DNA from: Candidatus Protochlamydia sp.
Lineage (GTDB): Bacteria; Chlamydiota; Chlamydiia; Chlamydiales; Parachlamydiaceae
DNA: 64,000 bases
Direction of reading: 5' to 3'
Assembly: GCA_013695355.1 (NCBI GenBank)
Contig: JACDAQ010000006.1
Span: 1-64,000, forward strand
The translations under genes were made by a program, and so were the position numbers. Numbering within the stretch: the stretch's first letter is position 1; each line of letters starts with the position of its first letter. Below the pieces are notes generated by a model. That model searched no databases. It had not been told where the DNA came from and saw only the letters and a program-made list of their open reading frames with translations. Shown piece after piece: positions 27,835 to 39,700 of this stretch.

Positions 27835-29750
27835 AAATTAAGCTGCAGGGTCTCAGTTGTCGGAATGGCAGTATTTAAATTAAAATGCGTCAGAATTTGG
27901 CGTGCAATTTTTTCAGGTACCAGTCCGATCTCGTTTAAAAGATCATAATGACTGCCATGGTCTAGAAAAGTCTCCGGTATGCCTAAATTCAATACCTGAA
28001 TATGGGAATAGCCTTGTTGCATTAAGAAGTGATTGATGATCGAGCCCATTCCAACTGAAACGGCATGCTCCTCGATCGTGACTATTTTATTATGAGTCAA
28101 AAGCAGGCGGCAAAGCAGTTCGGAATCAAGCGGTTTAACGAAAACAGGGTCCATAACAGTCGCCGAAATACCTTGTTTAGCCAAAAGGGCATGCGTATTA
28201 AGAGCAGTGCCGTTCATGTGGCCAAGCGCGATGATTAATAGCTCATGACCTTCAATAAGCACTTCTCCTTTACCCAACTCCCGCTCTTGAATAAGGCCTT
28301 GAGGTTCGTCTGTGGCTAAATTTGGATAGCGGATGGCGGCAGGTCTCTTCCAGCTGAATGCAGATTCCATTAATTCTTTTAAAACATGACCATTCCTTGG
28401 CTGGGTTATCACCATGTTAGGCATCGCGTTTAAAAAAGAAATATCATATATTCCGTGGTGCGTTGCCCCGTCCGGTCCCGAAATCCCGGCTCTATCGATC
28501 GCAAAAATAACGGGAAGTTCCTGAAGGCAGATATCATGAAAAACATTGTCGAAAGCCCTTTGAAGGAACGTGGCATAAATAGAAGTGAATACTTTCATTT
28601 TGCCTCCATAAGCAATTCCACCGGCAAATGTCACAGCATGGGACTCTGCAATGCCCACATCCAGGCAGCGGTCCGGGAACGCTTTCATAAAATCATCCAG
28701 GCAAGAGCCGGCTGACATGGCCGGGGTAATGGCGACCACACTTGGATCTTTTTCTGCCATTTTTAAAAGGTGGCTTCCAAAAATTTTCGGGAACGTAGGC
28801 TTGGTTACAGCAGCGGGTAGGAACTTGCCTGTATCCCGGCTGAAGGGCTTGGCCCCATGGTAGGAAATTGGATTTTTGATGGCCTCGTCCATTCCTTCTC
28901 CTTTCCGCGTCAATACATGAATGACAACCGGCCAGGCGGAATTTTTAACACCTTCCAAAACATCGATCAATTTTTTTACATCATGTCCATCAATTGGACC
29001 AATGTAAGAAAGTCCATACTGTTCAAAGTAGGCTGCTGGACTGACGAGATTCTTTAACGATTCAGTGATCTTGTGCCCTTTCTGAGAAAGCATAGGCCCA
29101 TAGCTTGGAATTTTAGAAACGATCCCATCAAGTTCTTGATAAATTTTATTGGTGGTCGGGTTGCTAAGCAGCCGGCTTAAAATATGTGTGATGGCGCCAA
29201 CATTTTTTGAAATTGACATGGCATTGTCATTGAGAATGACCACAAAACGCTTTAAATCACGAGAAATATTGTTCAAGGCTTCCAGAGTGAGGCCGCAAGT
29301 TAAGGAGGCATCTCCAATGATGGGAATGACATATTCCTGTCTTTTTAATAAGTCTCTATTTTTTGCCACTCCTAAAGCCAGGGAAAGAGCAGTCCCTGCA
29401 TGCCCGGCATGAAAATGGTCATGCTGACTTTCTTTTGGGTGGGAAAAGCCGCACAGACCTTTAAATTGCCTGATTTGGTGAAACCTGTCGTTCCTTCCCG
29501 TTAATAATTTGTGTACATAGGTTTGATGGCTAACATCCCAAATAAATTTATCATCGGGGGAATTGAAGACTTTATGGAGGGCTAAGGTCAATTCTACTAC
29601 GCCTAAATTGGAGGCTAAATGTCCTCCAGTGATTGCTAATACCTCAATGATCCTTTGACGAATCTCGGCCGCCAGTTGATTGAGTTCAGCCACAGTAAGA
29701 TTTTTGATCATTTCAGGGGAATCGATGGTGGGTAGAAAAGATTTTATCAT
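27831..29750 (-). CDS. dxs: 1-deoxy-D-xylulose-5-phosphate synthase
   Basis: A 639-residue thiamine diphosphate enzyme joining pyruvate and glyceraldehyde 3-phosphate, the entry step of the MEP pathway. The TPP motif runs from [16 protein letters not shown] to the downstream [24 protein letters not shown] and [18 protein letters not shown] are conserved. Length is normal. It lies 4 bases after xseB. ispE, a later step of the same pathway, is at 6346. Confidence 0.96.
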   Translation of the reverse strand: MIKSFLPTIDSPEMIKNLTVAELNQLAAEIRQRIIEVLAITGGHLASNLGVVELTLALHKVFNSPDDKFIWDVSHQTYVHKLLTGRNDRFHQIRQFKGLCGFSHPKESQHDHFHAGHAGTALSLALGVAKNRDLLKRQEYVIPIIGDASLTCGLTLEALNNISRDLKRFVVILNDNAMSISKNVGAITHILSRLLSNPTTNKIYQELDGIVSKIPSYGPMLSQKGHKITESLKNLVSPAAYFEQYGLSYIGPIDGHDVKKLIDVLEGVKNSAWPVVIHVLTRKGEGMDEAIKNPISYHGAKPFSRDTGKFLPAAVTKPTFPKIFGSHLLKMAEKDPSVVAITPAMSAGSCLDDFMKAFPDRCLDVGIAESHAVTFAGGIAYGGKMKVFTSIYATFLQRAFDNVFHDICLQELPVIFAIDRAGISGPDGATHHGIYDISFLNAMPNMVITQPRNGHVLKELMESAFSWKRPAAIRYPNLATDEPQGLIQERELGKGEVLIEGHELLIIALGHMNGTALNTHALLAKQGISATVMDPVFVKPLDSELLCRLLLTHNKIVTIEEHAVSVGMGSIINHFLMQQGYSHIQVLNLGIPETFLDHGSHYDLLNEIGLVPEKIARQILTHFNLNTAIPTTETLQLNL

Positions 29751-29753
29751 TTC

Positions 29754-30017
29754 TTAATCCTTAAATTCTTGCGTGAGAGGCTTGTCATCAATGCCTAAAG
29801 CCAATTCACCATTGCGGTTTTTTACCAGAAGTTCGATCTTCTTTTCGGCCTCATTGAGGAGCTTATTGCAAAGAGCTAGAAGTTTATCGGCCTCTTCATA
29901 AAGTTTAAGGGATTCATCCAGGCTGATCGTTCCACCATTCATTCGCTCAAGGATTTCTTCCAGACGAATTAATGCCGTTTCAAAATTAATGGGATCTTCG
30001 GGAGAATTATTGTTCAC
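29754..30017 (-). CDS. xseB: Exodeoxyribonuclease VII small subunit
   Basis: An 87-residue XseB with the helical signature [21 protein letters not shown] followed by [15 protein letters not shown]. It overlaps the end of xseA by 11 bases, so translation of the two subunits is coupled. The complex degrades single-stranded DNA. Confidence 0.95.
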   Translation of the reverse strand: MNNNSPEDPINFETALIRLEEILERMNGGTISLDESLKLYEEADKLLALCNKLLNEAEKKIELLVKNRNGELALGIDDKPLTQEFKD

Positions 30018-31503
30018 GGGAATAAACTTCGTTAATGGTAATTAAGGCTTCACCATCAGACAATAAAAGCTTAGCTTGTTGTCCTTTTGTAAGCTGGGAG
30101 ATTGAATTTATAATGAAAGACTCTTTTTGTGCAAATAAAATGGTATAACCTTGTTGTAAGAGATTTTTTGGATCAATTGCTTCTAATAGTTGTTTCATAT
30201 GAACATATTTTTGTTTAGAAGCATAAATTTGATCCTGGATCATTTGGTGTAGGCGTTGAAAATCGCATTTTTTTTCAACCAGGTGACGCCGTTTTAATTG
30301 TTGCCGAACCCAAGTTGTATGCATACGATAAGAAATTTGTTGGAGATGCTCTTTAGTCCTTAATATTTGATTTTGCAGCGAAACATAAAAGCTCCGCTCC
30401 AGATCATTTAATCGCTTTCGCATATGCGAAAGTTGATTAGTCGGCTTTAAGGCAGCCAATTGGGATAAGCCTGACTCTAAGCGCTGATGTTTCAGTCGAA
30501 AATAATGTTTGATCTTTTCCAACAAACTTTCCTGATAATCGTCTAATTCCTGCATTCTCCATTCTAAAAGCAAATGAGGGTGGGTAAAAATGGGATGCCG
30601 ACCAAGGCCTTCCAAACGGTTTCTATTTTGTTGTACTAAATGGCAGACCGTTTGGCGTATCCCTTTTTTAAGGGTATTCAGCCGGTCGAGCTGGTGTTTT
30701 TTTTCTGCAATGACGATCTCAGCAGCAGCAGAAGGCGTGGGAGCCCTCACGTCTGCGACGTAATCTGCAATGCAGTGGTCCGTTTCATGTCCCACTGCAC
30801 TAATAATTGGAATGGCGCTATGATAGATGGCCGATGCGACGCATTCTTCATTAAAAGCCCATAAATCTTCAAGACTGCCCCCTCCACGGCCCACGATGAT
30901 TACGTCAACGAGCTGATAGCGGTTAAATTGCTCAATAGCCTGGGCAATCTCTTGCGCTGCACCTTCTCCCTGCACCTTGACGGGATTCAAAATGAGATGG
31001 AACCCTGAGAACCTCCTAGTTAAAATATGAAGGATATCCTGGATGACAGCGCCAGTTGGGCTTGTCACGACACCGATTCTTTTAGGAAAAAGGGGAAGGG
31101 GTTTTTTGGAAATGGATTTAAACCACCCTTTTTGATGCAGCTTTATTTTTAACTGCTCCAGTTTTTGCAGCAGCTCTCCTAATCCCATGTAGGAAAGTTC
31201 ACGCACGATCAGCTGATAATTTCCTTTTGGAGGATAAACAGATATTTCCCCTTTGACCATGACATGATCTCCGGCCTTAGGCACCGGTTTGACAAATGCT
31301 GCTTCTCCCTTGAACAGAACAGCCGAAATGTGGGCGTTGGAGTCTTTTAATGTGAAATACAAGTGCCCCGAAGATTGGACTTTAAAATTTGTAATTTCTC
31401 CCTGTAAATAGATCAAGGGAAACATGGATTCAAGGTTAAGCTTGATCGCTTGTGTAAGCTGCGTTACAGTAAGAAGGGGAGGGGAGTGATGAGAGTTGAA
31501 CAT
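30007..31503 (-). CDS. xseA: Exodeoxyribonuclease VII large subunit
   Basis: A 498-residue XseA. N-terminal OB-fold (residues about 10-110, [19 protein letters not shown]), catalytic core with [34 protein letters not shown] and [27 protein letters not shown], and a long C-terminal coiled coil. It opens the xseA-xseB-dxs-nadK cluster. Upstream, where I recall C. trachomatis having tpiA, there is the 18.7-kb accessory island. Confidence 0.96.
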   Translation of the reverse strand: MFNSHHSPPLLTVTQLTQAIKLNLESMFPLIYLQGEITNFKVQSSGHLYFTLKDSNAHISAVLFKGEAAFVKPVPKAGDHVMVKGEISVYPPKGNYQLIVRELSYMGLGELLQKLEQLKIKLHQKGWFKSISKKPLPLFPKRIGVVTSPTGAVIQDILHILTRRFSGFHLILNPVKVQGEGAAQEIAQAIEQFNRYQLVDVIIVGRGGGSLEDLWAFNEECVASAIYHSAIPIISAVGHETDHCIADYVADVRAPTPSAAAEIVIAEKKHQLDRLNTLKKGIRQTVCHLVQQNRNRLEGLGRHPIFTHPHLLLEWRMQELDDYQESLLEKIKHYFRLKHQRLESGLSQLAALKPTNQLSHMRKRLNDLERSFYVSLQNQILRTKEHLQQISYRMHTTWVRQQLKRRHLVEKKCDFQRLHQMIQDQIYASKQKYVHMKQLLEAIDPKNLLQQGYTILFAQKESFIINSISQLTKGQQAKLLLSDGEALITINEVYSREQ

Positions 31504-31778
31504 TATAATATCCTGGCTCCGATTTTTGGTTATCCTGAGTTTGGGCTTATCTCATTCAAGTGAGTGATAGGGAAAAATCAAACTTGAATTAATATAACAG
31601 ACATCGGCATTCTTTGATATGAGTGTGTGCCCCTTCCCTTTGTGCCTATGCCGGATACTTAATATGAACATTGAGAAAATCACCTTCTTTGGATATATGA
31701 GTTCTAGATTTCTGCGGACCTCTATAAAATAAGAAGAAAATTGGAATATGGTATTTAAAAGATTGAAACCAGGTAAGA

Positions 31779-34700
31779 ATGAACCCAGCTGGAAGGCAGC
31801 TCCCATTATCCCCATATGATTATTCTTTTGAGGGGTTTGGAAGTGAGCAAGATCAAACTATAAATACTGAACTAAATACAGGTATTCTCCCAACAATAAA
31901 TGCAGTTGCAGAAGGTGTTTTCCTACCTGCACAACAAATAAATCACTCTTTTCCTTCTTTGGCAGTTTCTTTTTATGACTCATTTAAAATAATACCAGTC
32001 ATAAAGGATCTACCACCTTACTATGGAGATTTAAAAACTCATAATGATTTATTTCATATTTTTTTTTCAAATGCCATAAAATGTGCAAAGGAAGGGAAAT
32101 ACAAGGAGGCTGTTACAGCTCTTTTAAAGGCACAGGAAGAGGTAAGAAAAACAAAATCATCAATAGCACACGCTAACTTTTTAGAAAAACTCAACAGAGG
32201 GTGGGTAAAAGGCCTATTAGAGATAACAAAAGATCCCTTCTTAAAAATTCTTCTTTTACAAAAAGATGCCGTTAGAGCAGCTTTTGAATTGGCTTTGCAA
32301 GGAATTTCGCAAACTTCCAATCAAGAGGCACCCCCTACATGCTTTATCTGTTTTTCTATCGAAGAAAAAGTGAAGTTTTGGTTAAAGGAAATCTTTGTCC
32401 AAGACCTAAAAAAAGGAGGAATTGCCCCAATTTTTTGTTCTGAGGAATTAAAAATAGGAATGGACCTTGATGACTTTCAGAATCAGATTTGTTTTACTGA
32501 TTATGTAATCATTATTTGTACTCCAGATTTAAAGAATAAATGTGTTCAGCGTGCCGAAAACCCTTTTGGAGCAGTCAAAGAAATTTGTCTGGCTTTAAAC
32601 TCTCGCGAGGATAAAAACAGGGACACTGTATGCCCCATTTTTCTTATAGGAGATATTCCTCCCCACGATGAATTTTTCAATAGTTTTGGAACAACCTTTA
32701 CACTTTTTGACAATAGAGTGCCAAATAAGTTTTATAGTTATTATGAAGATGTTTTTAGATTATTTTGGCGTTTTCATCATCCTCCTGGGCAATCATTGAT
32801 AAATGATTATCAATTGATTAAGGATGATTTTGAGCATAAGGTAGCATGCATTTTGAACGAGGCCGAGATTGGAAATTTAGTGAAATGGCTTTCGGTTGGC
32901 CTATCAAGACCCCTTACAAGTAATCACATACAAAAAACAATAAATGATTTTCTTAATATATATGGCCAAGTTGGCCCAGAGGTTAGAACCCAACTAATAA
33001 ATTATTATAATTCAAAAAATGAAATTTCTCTTTTAATTACTCAAAATCCAATCAAGATCCCCATTGAAAAAATTTATACACGATTAGCTATCATCGAACA
33101 AAAAGAGAAAGAGGCCAAGAACCGGAAGGTCATTAAAGCTAATCTAGGTGAAGAGGGTTATGTGACCATTCCTATCCATGAATCCATTTTTGAGCCTAAA
33201 GAATCTATTGAATTAGAAGACCTGCCTAACCTAATTAAGGCAGAAGATAAAAAGACTTTAATTGTAATGCAAGGAGCTGCTGGAATTGGAAAAACCACAA
33301 TCTTTCATAATATGGCTTATCGCTGGGCCAATAAAGAGCTTTTCCAAGAATATGATTATCTATTTTGGCTGCCACTTAGAAATCTTAACAAAAAACATTG
33401 TTCTGATTGTACGTTAGAAAGTTTTCTTTCTAATGAATGCAAAATTAGTTTAAAAGATATTAAATTATTTCTAAAAAATAAAGAGCTGAGAAAAAAAACA
33501 ATTCTTTTTCTCGATGGCTATGATGAGCTCCCCCCTGAGGCATTAGGGGAGAAAGGGAATTTTCATTTAGTTTTAGAAGAGTTGCTAACATTTCCAAGAA
33601 TTTTTATTACAACACGTCCCCATATTTTTGAATTCGACCCCACCCTAAGCTTAGAAATACTTGGATTTGATGAGGAGGGGGTAGAAGAATATGTAGAGCA
33701 TTTTTTTTCAGAAAGACAAAACTTGAAAGCTGAATTGTGTCAATATTTAAAACAGCCTCTCCTGAGGAGCCTTGCTCGTATTCCAATAAATTTAGAGATT
33801 TTTTGCTCTCTTTTTTCTGGAAAGAACAAAGAGTCCTTATTAAATTTAAAAAACCCCACTGTGACCTCTTTTTATATTCAGTTAACCGATTGGCTCAATA
33901 AGCGCTTTATAATTAATCGTAGCGATAAAAATATAAATCCCACCCGCGTAAAGATGAGTAGCAGATCACAAACGTATTCGGAGATAAAATCTTTCGCTTT
34001 AGAAGAGATTGCTTGGGAAGCCATGCAAAAAAACACCTTATTTCTAAGTGTAGAAGAAATTTCACACATCTTGAATGATCTTAAGTCAATCGAGGAAATG
34101 GTTCAAATTGGTCCTTTGCGTATAGAAAATGGCGAAGCTGTCTTTATCCATTTAACGTTCCAAGAATTTTATGCTGCTGTTTACTTAGCACATCTTTTTG
34201 AAAAAGATCCAAATACAGCTAAAAGACAGGTCGAGGGGATAAAACTTAATCCTCGTTTTCACCTTGTACTTGCTATGACTGCTGGCTACCTTTCTTATAA
34301 CTCAAAAGCCGAAGCTCTTAGCAATTTTTTTGATGCTCTTTTTTCGAACCTTGCTTATCAAGTATCTAGCTACGAGCTTAAATTGCAGGCGCGTTGTTTT
34401 GCAGAGTGTAGAGAAAAAGATTCTGATTCTTTTCTAAAATCTCTCTATCAAAATTTTATAAAAAGAGTCGGGAAATATTTGGAGGAGGATCATCTCGATC
34501 TTTCAAAAGTTATTCTATTAACTGGGAATATAAAATTATTTAATCATCCGCAAATATTGGAAATATTTAAAAAAAAATGTTTAAACTCTTTATTTATCTT
34601 AAGTGAATTGGCCGAACGAGGACAAATTTTTGATCCACCCTTACTCTCAGAGATCATAAAGCAATGGGCAGAAGGGGATTTAGAAAATCTCCTTTTCTTT

Positions 34701-36653
34701 TTAGCATCATTAGCTAGGAATAACCACACCTTGCCTGATATTTTACCCTACGCATTTCAATTTTTAGAAAATCATAATGCTAATTTCGAAGCTAAAGATG
34801 GAGTTGTTGAACTACTAGAAAAAATGGCTGAAGCAAACCAAAAATTATTTAAAAAGTATCTGCCAAAACTTAAAGAATTTATAAAAGATGAAGATCCAAA
34901 TTCTGATTTTAAACCTTTTGTGGCCTGCGAGACGTTGGCTGCATTGGCAAGAAATGGCTACTTCTTTCAAGAAGACATAGTAGAAATACTAACGGCATAT
35001 TTGAAGATTTATGAAGATGAAGTTTTCGAACCAGCAAATGAAGCAAAAAATAGAGTAAACAATTCAGATGAAGAAGAGGCAGTCCACTATGGTGCTAAAT
35101 ATTCCGCTGCACAAGCTTTAAGGGAAATAGCAAACAATCCAAGCCCGATTTCAAAATTTGCTTTTGGCACAATGATTCATCTTTTGATAAGCCCTGTAGT
35201 GGATTCCACATCCAAAGATGCGCTTGCCCAAGCCATAGGAGGATTAAAAGAAAACATGGCTAAAGAAATTCAGCCCCAACTAATTTATTATTTAACGAAT
35301 AGGGAGATAGACCAAGAAACCAAGTTGGCTTGTGCGTATGCATTGATGAGTTTGGAGAGCGAAGGCCATCCTCTGCCAGACAGTACTATTATCAGCTGGA
35401 TTACATTTATAAAAGATAATAACAATAGGACTGTACTTCTGGAAGCTTTGGAAGAATTAGCAAAAATTGATTACCCCTTACCTGAGAGCATCTTTTTTGC
35501 TTTGCTTAACCTTTTAAAAGATGCCTCTTTATGTGTTGGTGATCAATATATCACCCTTATTACTTTAGCAGAGCTCGTTAGTAAATCTAATTTATCCAAA
35601 AGGCTTGACTTTTCCCCTTTACTTAGTATTCTGAAGGATCAAAATACTAAATCCATTATTTTGGCGACCCTTCAAACTTTATTAGCCATAGGAGAAAAAA
35701 ACCACCCCCTACCCCAAGAGACTATCCTTATTTTAATAAATATTTTAGAAAGGTTTAGATCTATAAAAATTCGCTCTACCGCTATTCTTGCTTTAGGGGA
35801 ATTAATAAAAAATGGCGATAGCTTTTTTAATGCCATATATATATTTAGAGAAAATATAAAAATGGGTCTGCATCCGGAAATCCAAGTCGCTGCTATAGAA
35901 ACCCTGGGGAAAATAGCAAAAGCTAAATATGGTTGTCTATTACCAGAAGAATTGGCTCCCGAGTTAGTTAATCTATTAGAAGACAAAAAAACTGATTTGG
36001 AGGTTAAATTGGCTGCTATAGATTCTCTGAAACAACTGGCAAAAAAAGGGATGTTTTTCGATTATCGGGTTTTAATTGAGCTTATCCATGAGGAAAACGA
36101 AGAAGAAGCAGAAGAAATTCAAGAATCTGCTTTGCATGCTTTAGGTGCGGTAGCTCTACATAGCTCAGAAGTTTTGTCGGGACTAGTCACTTTTTTAAAA
36201 AACGAAAAGATAGATAAATTCACTATTTTTTCTATCTTAGAAAAAAAAATAAAGAAAGGTTTTTCATTACAAGAAGAGGATCGCATAAAAATTACTATTC
36301 TTTTAAATAACAAAGAAATTGACGATGAAATTAAGATTATTATCACTGATATTTTGAGAAAATTGATTAGAACAGGATGTACTTTGACCTGTATCGAACT
36401 AGATGAATTGATCGAGTTCCTAAAAAGTCCAGAAACTAACTTAGATGCTCAATCCGCTACTATTAAACTTTTAGAAGAAGTTCTTCAAAATTATAATTAC
36501 TTAACACTAACAACTATCATTAATATCTCTAACCTTATAGATTATCCTTTTTTTGAAAATGAAAATAAATTTTTTCTATTTAATAGAGTAAGAAATAATT
36601 TTAAGGAAATAAAAGATAACACTCAGTTAAAATTATCTACAAATTCAAAGTAA
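31779..36653 (+). CDS. TIR-NACHT-HEAT STAND receptor-like protein
   Basis: A 1624-residue protein. Residues about 85-175 are helical, TPR-like. Residues 186-335 read as a TIR-like domain (PTCFICFSIEEK, LKKGGIAPIFCSEELKIGMDL, TDYVIIICTPDL) with Glu268 in FGAVKEICLAL at the place of the NADase glutamate. A NACHT NTPase follows: Walker A GAAGIGKTT (499-507), Walker B TILFLDGYDELPP (574-586), FITTRPHIF sensor. From about 900 to the end are HEAT/ARM repeats, the likely sensing part. The layout is that of NLR-type immune receptors and bacterial Avs-like defence proteins. AGGT lies before the ATG. No signal peptide. Confidence 0.8.
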   Translation: MNPAGRQLPLSPYDYSFEGFGSEQDQTINTELNTGILPTINAVAEGVFLPAQQINHSFPSLAVSFYDSFKIIPVIKDLPPYYGDLKTHNDLFHIFFSNAIKCAKEGKYKEAVTALLKAQEEVRKTKSSIAHANFLEKLNRGWVKGLLEITKDPFLKILLLQKDAVRAAFELALQGISQTSNQEAPPTCFICFSIEEKVKFWLKEIFVQDLKKGGIAPIFCSEELKIGMDLDDFQNQICFTDYVIIICTPDLKNKCVQRAENPFGAVKEICLALNSREDKNRDTVCPIFLIGDIPPHDEFFNSFGTTFTLFDNRVPNKFYSYYEDVFRLFWRFHHPPGQSLINDYQLIKDDFEHKVACILNEAEIGNLVKWLSVGLSRPLTSNHIQKTINDFLNIYGQVGPEVRTQLINYYNSKNEISLLITQNPIKIPIEKIYTRLAIIEQKEKEAKNRKVIKANLGEEGYVTIPIHESIFEPKESIELEDLPNLIKAEDKKTLIVMQGAAGIGKTTIFHNMAYRWANKELFQEYDYLFWLPLRNLNKKHCSDCTLESFLSNECKISLKDIKLFLKNKELRKKTILFLDGYDELPPEALGEKGNFHLVLEELLTFPRIFITTRPHIFEFDPTLSLEILGFDEEGVEEYVEHFFSERQNLKAELCQYLKQPLLRSLARIPINLEIFCSLFSGKNKESLLNLKNPTVTSFYIQLTDWLNKRFIINRSDKNINPTRVKMSSRSQTYSEIKSFALEEIAWEAMQKNTLFLSVEEISHILNDLKSIEEMVQIGPLRIENGEAVFIHLTFQEFYAAVYLAHLFEKDPNTAKRQVEGIKLNPRFHLVLAMTAGYLSYNSKAEALSNFFDALFSNLAYQVSSYELKLQARCFAECREKDSDSFLKSLYQNFIKRVGKYLEEDHLDLSKVILLTGNIKLFNHPQILEIFKKKCLNSLFILSELAERGQIFDPPLLSEIIKQWAEGDLENLLFFLASLARNNHTLPDILPYAFQFLENHNANFEAKDGVVELLEKMAEANQKLFKKYLPKLKEFIKDEDPNSDFKPFVACETLAALARNGYFFQEDIVEILTAYLKIYEDEVFEPANEAKNRVNNSDEEEAVHYGAKYSAAQALREIANNPSPISKFAFGTMIHLLISPVVDSTSKDALAQAIGGLKENMAKEIQPQLIYYLTNREIDQETKLACAYALMSLESEGHPLPDSTIISWITFIKDNNNRTVLLEALEELAKIDYPLPESIFFALLNLLKDASLCVGDQYITLITLAELVSKSNLSKRLDFSPLLSILKDQNTKSIILATLQTLLAIGEKNHPLPQETILILINILERFRSIKIRSTAILALGELIKNGDSFFNAIYIFRENIKMGLHPEIQVAAIETLGKIAKAKYGCLLPEELAPELVNLLEDKKTDLEVKLAAIDSLKQLAKKGMFFDYRVLIELIHEENEEEAEEIQESALHALGAVALHSSEVLSGLVTFLKNEKIDKFTIFSILEKKIKKGFSLQEEDRIKITILLNNKEIDDEIKIIITDILRKLIRTGCTLTCIELDELIEFLKSPETNLDAQSATIKLLEEVLQNYNYLTLTTIINISNLIDYPFFENENKFFLFNRVRNNFKEIKDNTQLKLSTNSK

Positions 36654-36697
36654 ATCGAATAAATTAAATGGTTATCACAAATCCAAATAACACAAAG

Positions 36698-36714
36698 ATT
36701 TTGAACAGGTTCTT
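36698..36714. repeat. Element end overlapping a stop codon
   Basis: AGATTTTGAACAGGTTCTT is the terminus of the dispersed inverted-repeat element. On the minus strand its TAAGAACCTG end supplies the TAA stop of the protein at 36713-40303. Confidence 0.6.
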
Positions 36715-39700
36715 AGACAAAAAGCTTTTCTTTCAAAAGTTCCAAATGCAATATTTTATCAAACAGGGCGATCGCTTTTGGTTGGTCTTTAAGAGTCCCT
36801 GATACGGCCATGCAAATTTTAATTTTTGAATTTTCACTAAGTCGGCGAACATTTAGGCCTGCAGCGGCAGCGGAAATTAATGATGAAACGAGTTGCTCTT
36901 TTGGCAAATCCATAAGGATTTCTACTAAAATTTCCTCTTGAAGTGGACTCATATGCTGCAAAGAATAGCTTCTTTCATCTAATCCTTTAATAATATCTAC
37001 ACGTCCCAGCTTGATCAATTTCAATATCCATTGATTGCATTGTTGTTGAGAAGGGGCAAAGCCATAATCAAGTATGCAAAGGGAGTTCTGAAAATAAGTG
37101 GGCTTATTTAGAATTACATTAAGAATTTCTTGGTAAAATTCTTGGCTGAATATATATCCGGATTCTGCCAATTCTATAAAATCTGATAAATTACTTTGCA
37201 TTCTAAGTACTTTAAAAAATTTATTTTCCATCTCACGGTTAGGTTGGATCCCGGTTCCCTTTTCATCAATCGAGATTAAAAAATTCATATAATCTTTTGC
37301 CACAGAAACATAATTACTTGGGAGTTCTTTAGGATTTATAAGTCTGTTGCGGCTTGTTGAGTGCAGCTTTTCATTTCCAAAAAGTATAATATTTTCTATT
37401 TCCTCATTATTTTGTTTGAGCGCCCTTTGCAGTGGCGAGAAGTTTTCAAGATCTTTAACATTTAAGTTGACTCCGTTCTCGACAAAAAGTTTTACGATCT
37501 CTGCATTTCCTGTTTTAATAGTATGAAAAATGAGGGGGAGCCCCCTGAACTTATCATCTAAACAGAAACCTTTTGCAATTAGAAGTTTTACAAACCCTTT
37601 ATGCCCCATCATAATAGTAAGATAGAGCAGCGGGGTATTATCTTTAAAATGAGTATACAGATGTATTTTTTTATCGATCAGAAAGTTAAGCAGTGGTTCG
37701 TTCAAGGTCGCCAAGGCATGACCAAGCGGAGCCATTCCGCAAGAAAAAGGGATGTTCCATTCTTCCAATCGCCTTCCTTCAATTAATAGTTTAAAAATGG
37801 GAAGATTGTGACTGGCTAGTTCATAAGCAGTTATTTTGCTTAGGTTTTCAATTTTTGGATCAACGCCGTACTTTAAAAAATATTGGACGATCTCTTTGTT
37901 TCCTGACTGAACGGCATAATGAAAAAGGGGAACTCCATTGTCATCTTGTGCATCAACCTTGAGATGGCTTGCCATTAAATCTTCAAAAGCTCGTAGATTA
38001 TTTGTTTTTATGGCAATAATCACTCCATTCAAGATTAACTGGTGACGTTTTTCGCGGTTGCATTTCTCATAAATTTTATTTTTTAAGTGGACGACAACAA
38101 GTTCGGGCCTCTTTTGAATAATTGCTTCATAGAGTTCAGCTGTAAGAGGTAATTGATCATTCCAGAATAATTTTTGCAATCTTCCAAAAAAATCATTCGC
38201 TCCCTGACGGCCCGCTGTATTAATTTTAAGTTGCTCGATGTTTGGGGCGCAGGCTAAAGCAATCGGGTAGAATGATTGGCAAAATTCATCTGCAGAGACG
38301 GGAGTAAAATTCATACGATCTAAATCTTCGAAAGAATTAATGACATAGTATCTATCATACGGTGCTTTGCATGCAATAAAGGGTCCCTTGTCTGTAGCTG
38401 CAATGATGACATTTTCTAACAACATGCATTTCTCATTTACCTTACAACGCATTTTTTGGATTGCAAAAAGTTTATTAGCACCTGATTCCTTACGTTTTTT
38501 TTCTCCTGTGGCATCATGGGCCCGATTGGTTAATGTTTTATCGATAATTGCTTTTAATTGAATATGGGGCAGCTCAAGTCCGTCGATGATGTGGAAATTA
38601 TCTCCTCCCCTTGATGCGAGCCCCACCCTGCCTGCCTGGATGGATTCATTGATCAACGTGATAGGCGCTACAGGCTGGCTAAAAAAATAAAGCTGCCTGT
38701 CTTCACTTTTGTCTACAATGCCTTTATGCTCAATTCCATGGTGAATTTTCAACTGTTTGAACTCTTCATCGATATCCATTGCCTGCAAGCAGATAGACCC
38801 TGAATAAGCGGCATGTGGAATATCTGCATTGTAAGATGGCAATATAAAGGATTGCATATTCATAAGTTTGCCATTTTCTTTGTAAAAATTATCACTCAAT
38901 GCCAAACTTCCAATTTCTTTCAGATCTATTTGTTTCAGTGGTCTAGCTTTGTGATTGAGCCCTTCACCGGTTGGATAGAGCTTGATTGCGGCCAATTGAA
39001 GCGCTAAATGCATGGTCATATCCAAAGATGTATAACTTGAAATGTCCGAGGAAGATTTTATGATGACGGGACATGTCACTGTTCCGGAAGAGGAAGTCAC
39101 ATGGCTCATATTCTCTCCCCCAACGAAACATGAAGAAAGAAATAGAAATTCAAGTCCATTTTCTGAAAGGATATCCCAATTGGCTTGAAAATCAGGTATT
39201 GAAAGTCCGGCAATATGCCCCTGCTCTTTCTTAGAGATTGAGCTTGAACCATGTCCAAACCAGGCAATGGGACGGCTAAATCTTTGATCCTCGGTTTCCT
39301 TTATAAAGATCGAGGTTAAATCGAATGAACCTTTTCCCGGATTTTTGGAAAATTTTTCGCATAAAGATTTTTCCACTTTATCAAATTCATGAGGATTTAT
39401 TCCAGCATCTACTGGAAAGTGGGAAGGGGGGAGGATTAATACAAGGTTGCCTTGTTTTTGAGCATATAAAGTATATCCCGCTTCATGCGAAAGTAACTGA
39501 TCTAAAATTTTCCAATAAATTTGATTGTTTAAAATTTCATAAATAAGTTGTTGCGTGGTAAGAACGGGAATTTTTCCCTTAAGAGAATGCATAAGATTTA
39601 ATTTCATAGCCCCATTCTCGGGGGTGTCTTCCAAACTGACAATAATGCTCAAGGGAACAACGGATATATTTTTATAGAAAGAAAGCGCTTCTTTTAGCAG

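Noticed and set aside
31552-31815. 87-codon minus-strand frame between xseA and the TIR-NACHT gene
   Set aside because: It overlaps the start of the TIR-NACHT gene and has no ribosome binding site or recognisable domain; likely chance.
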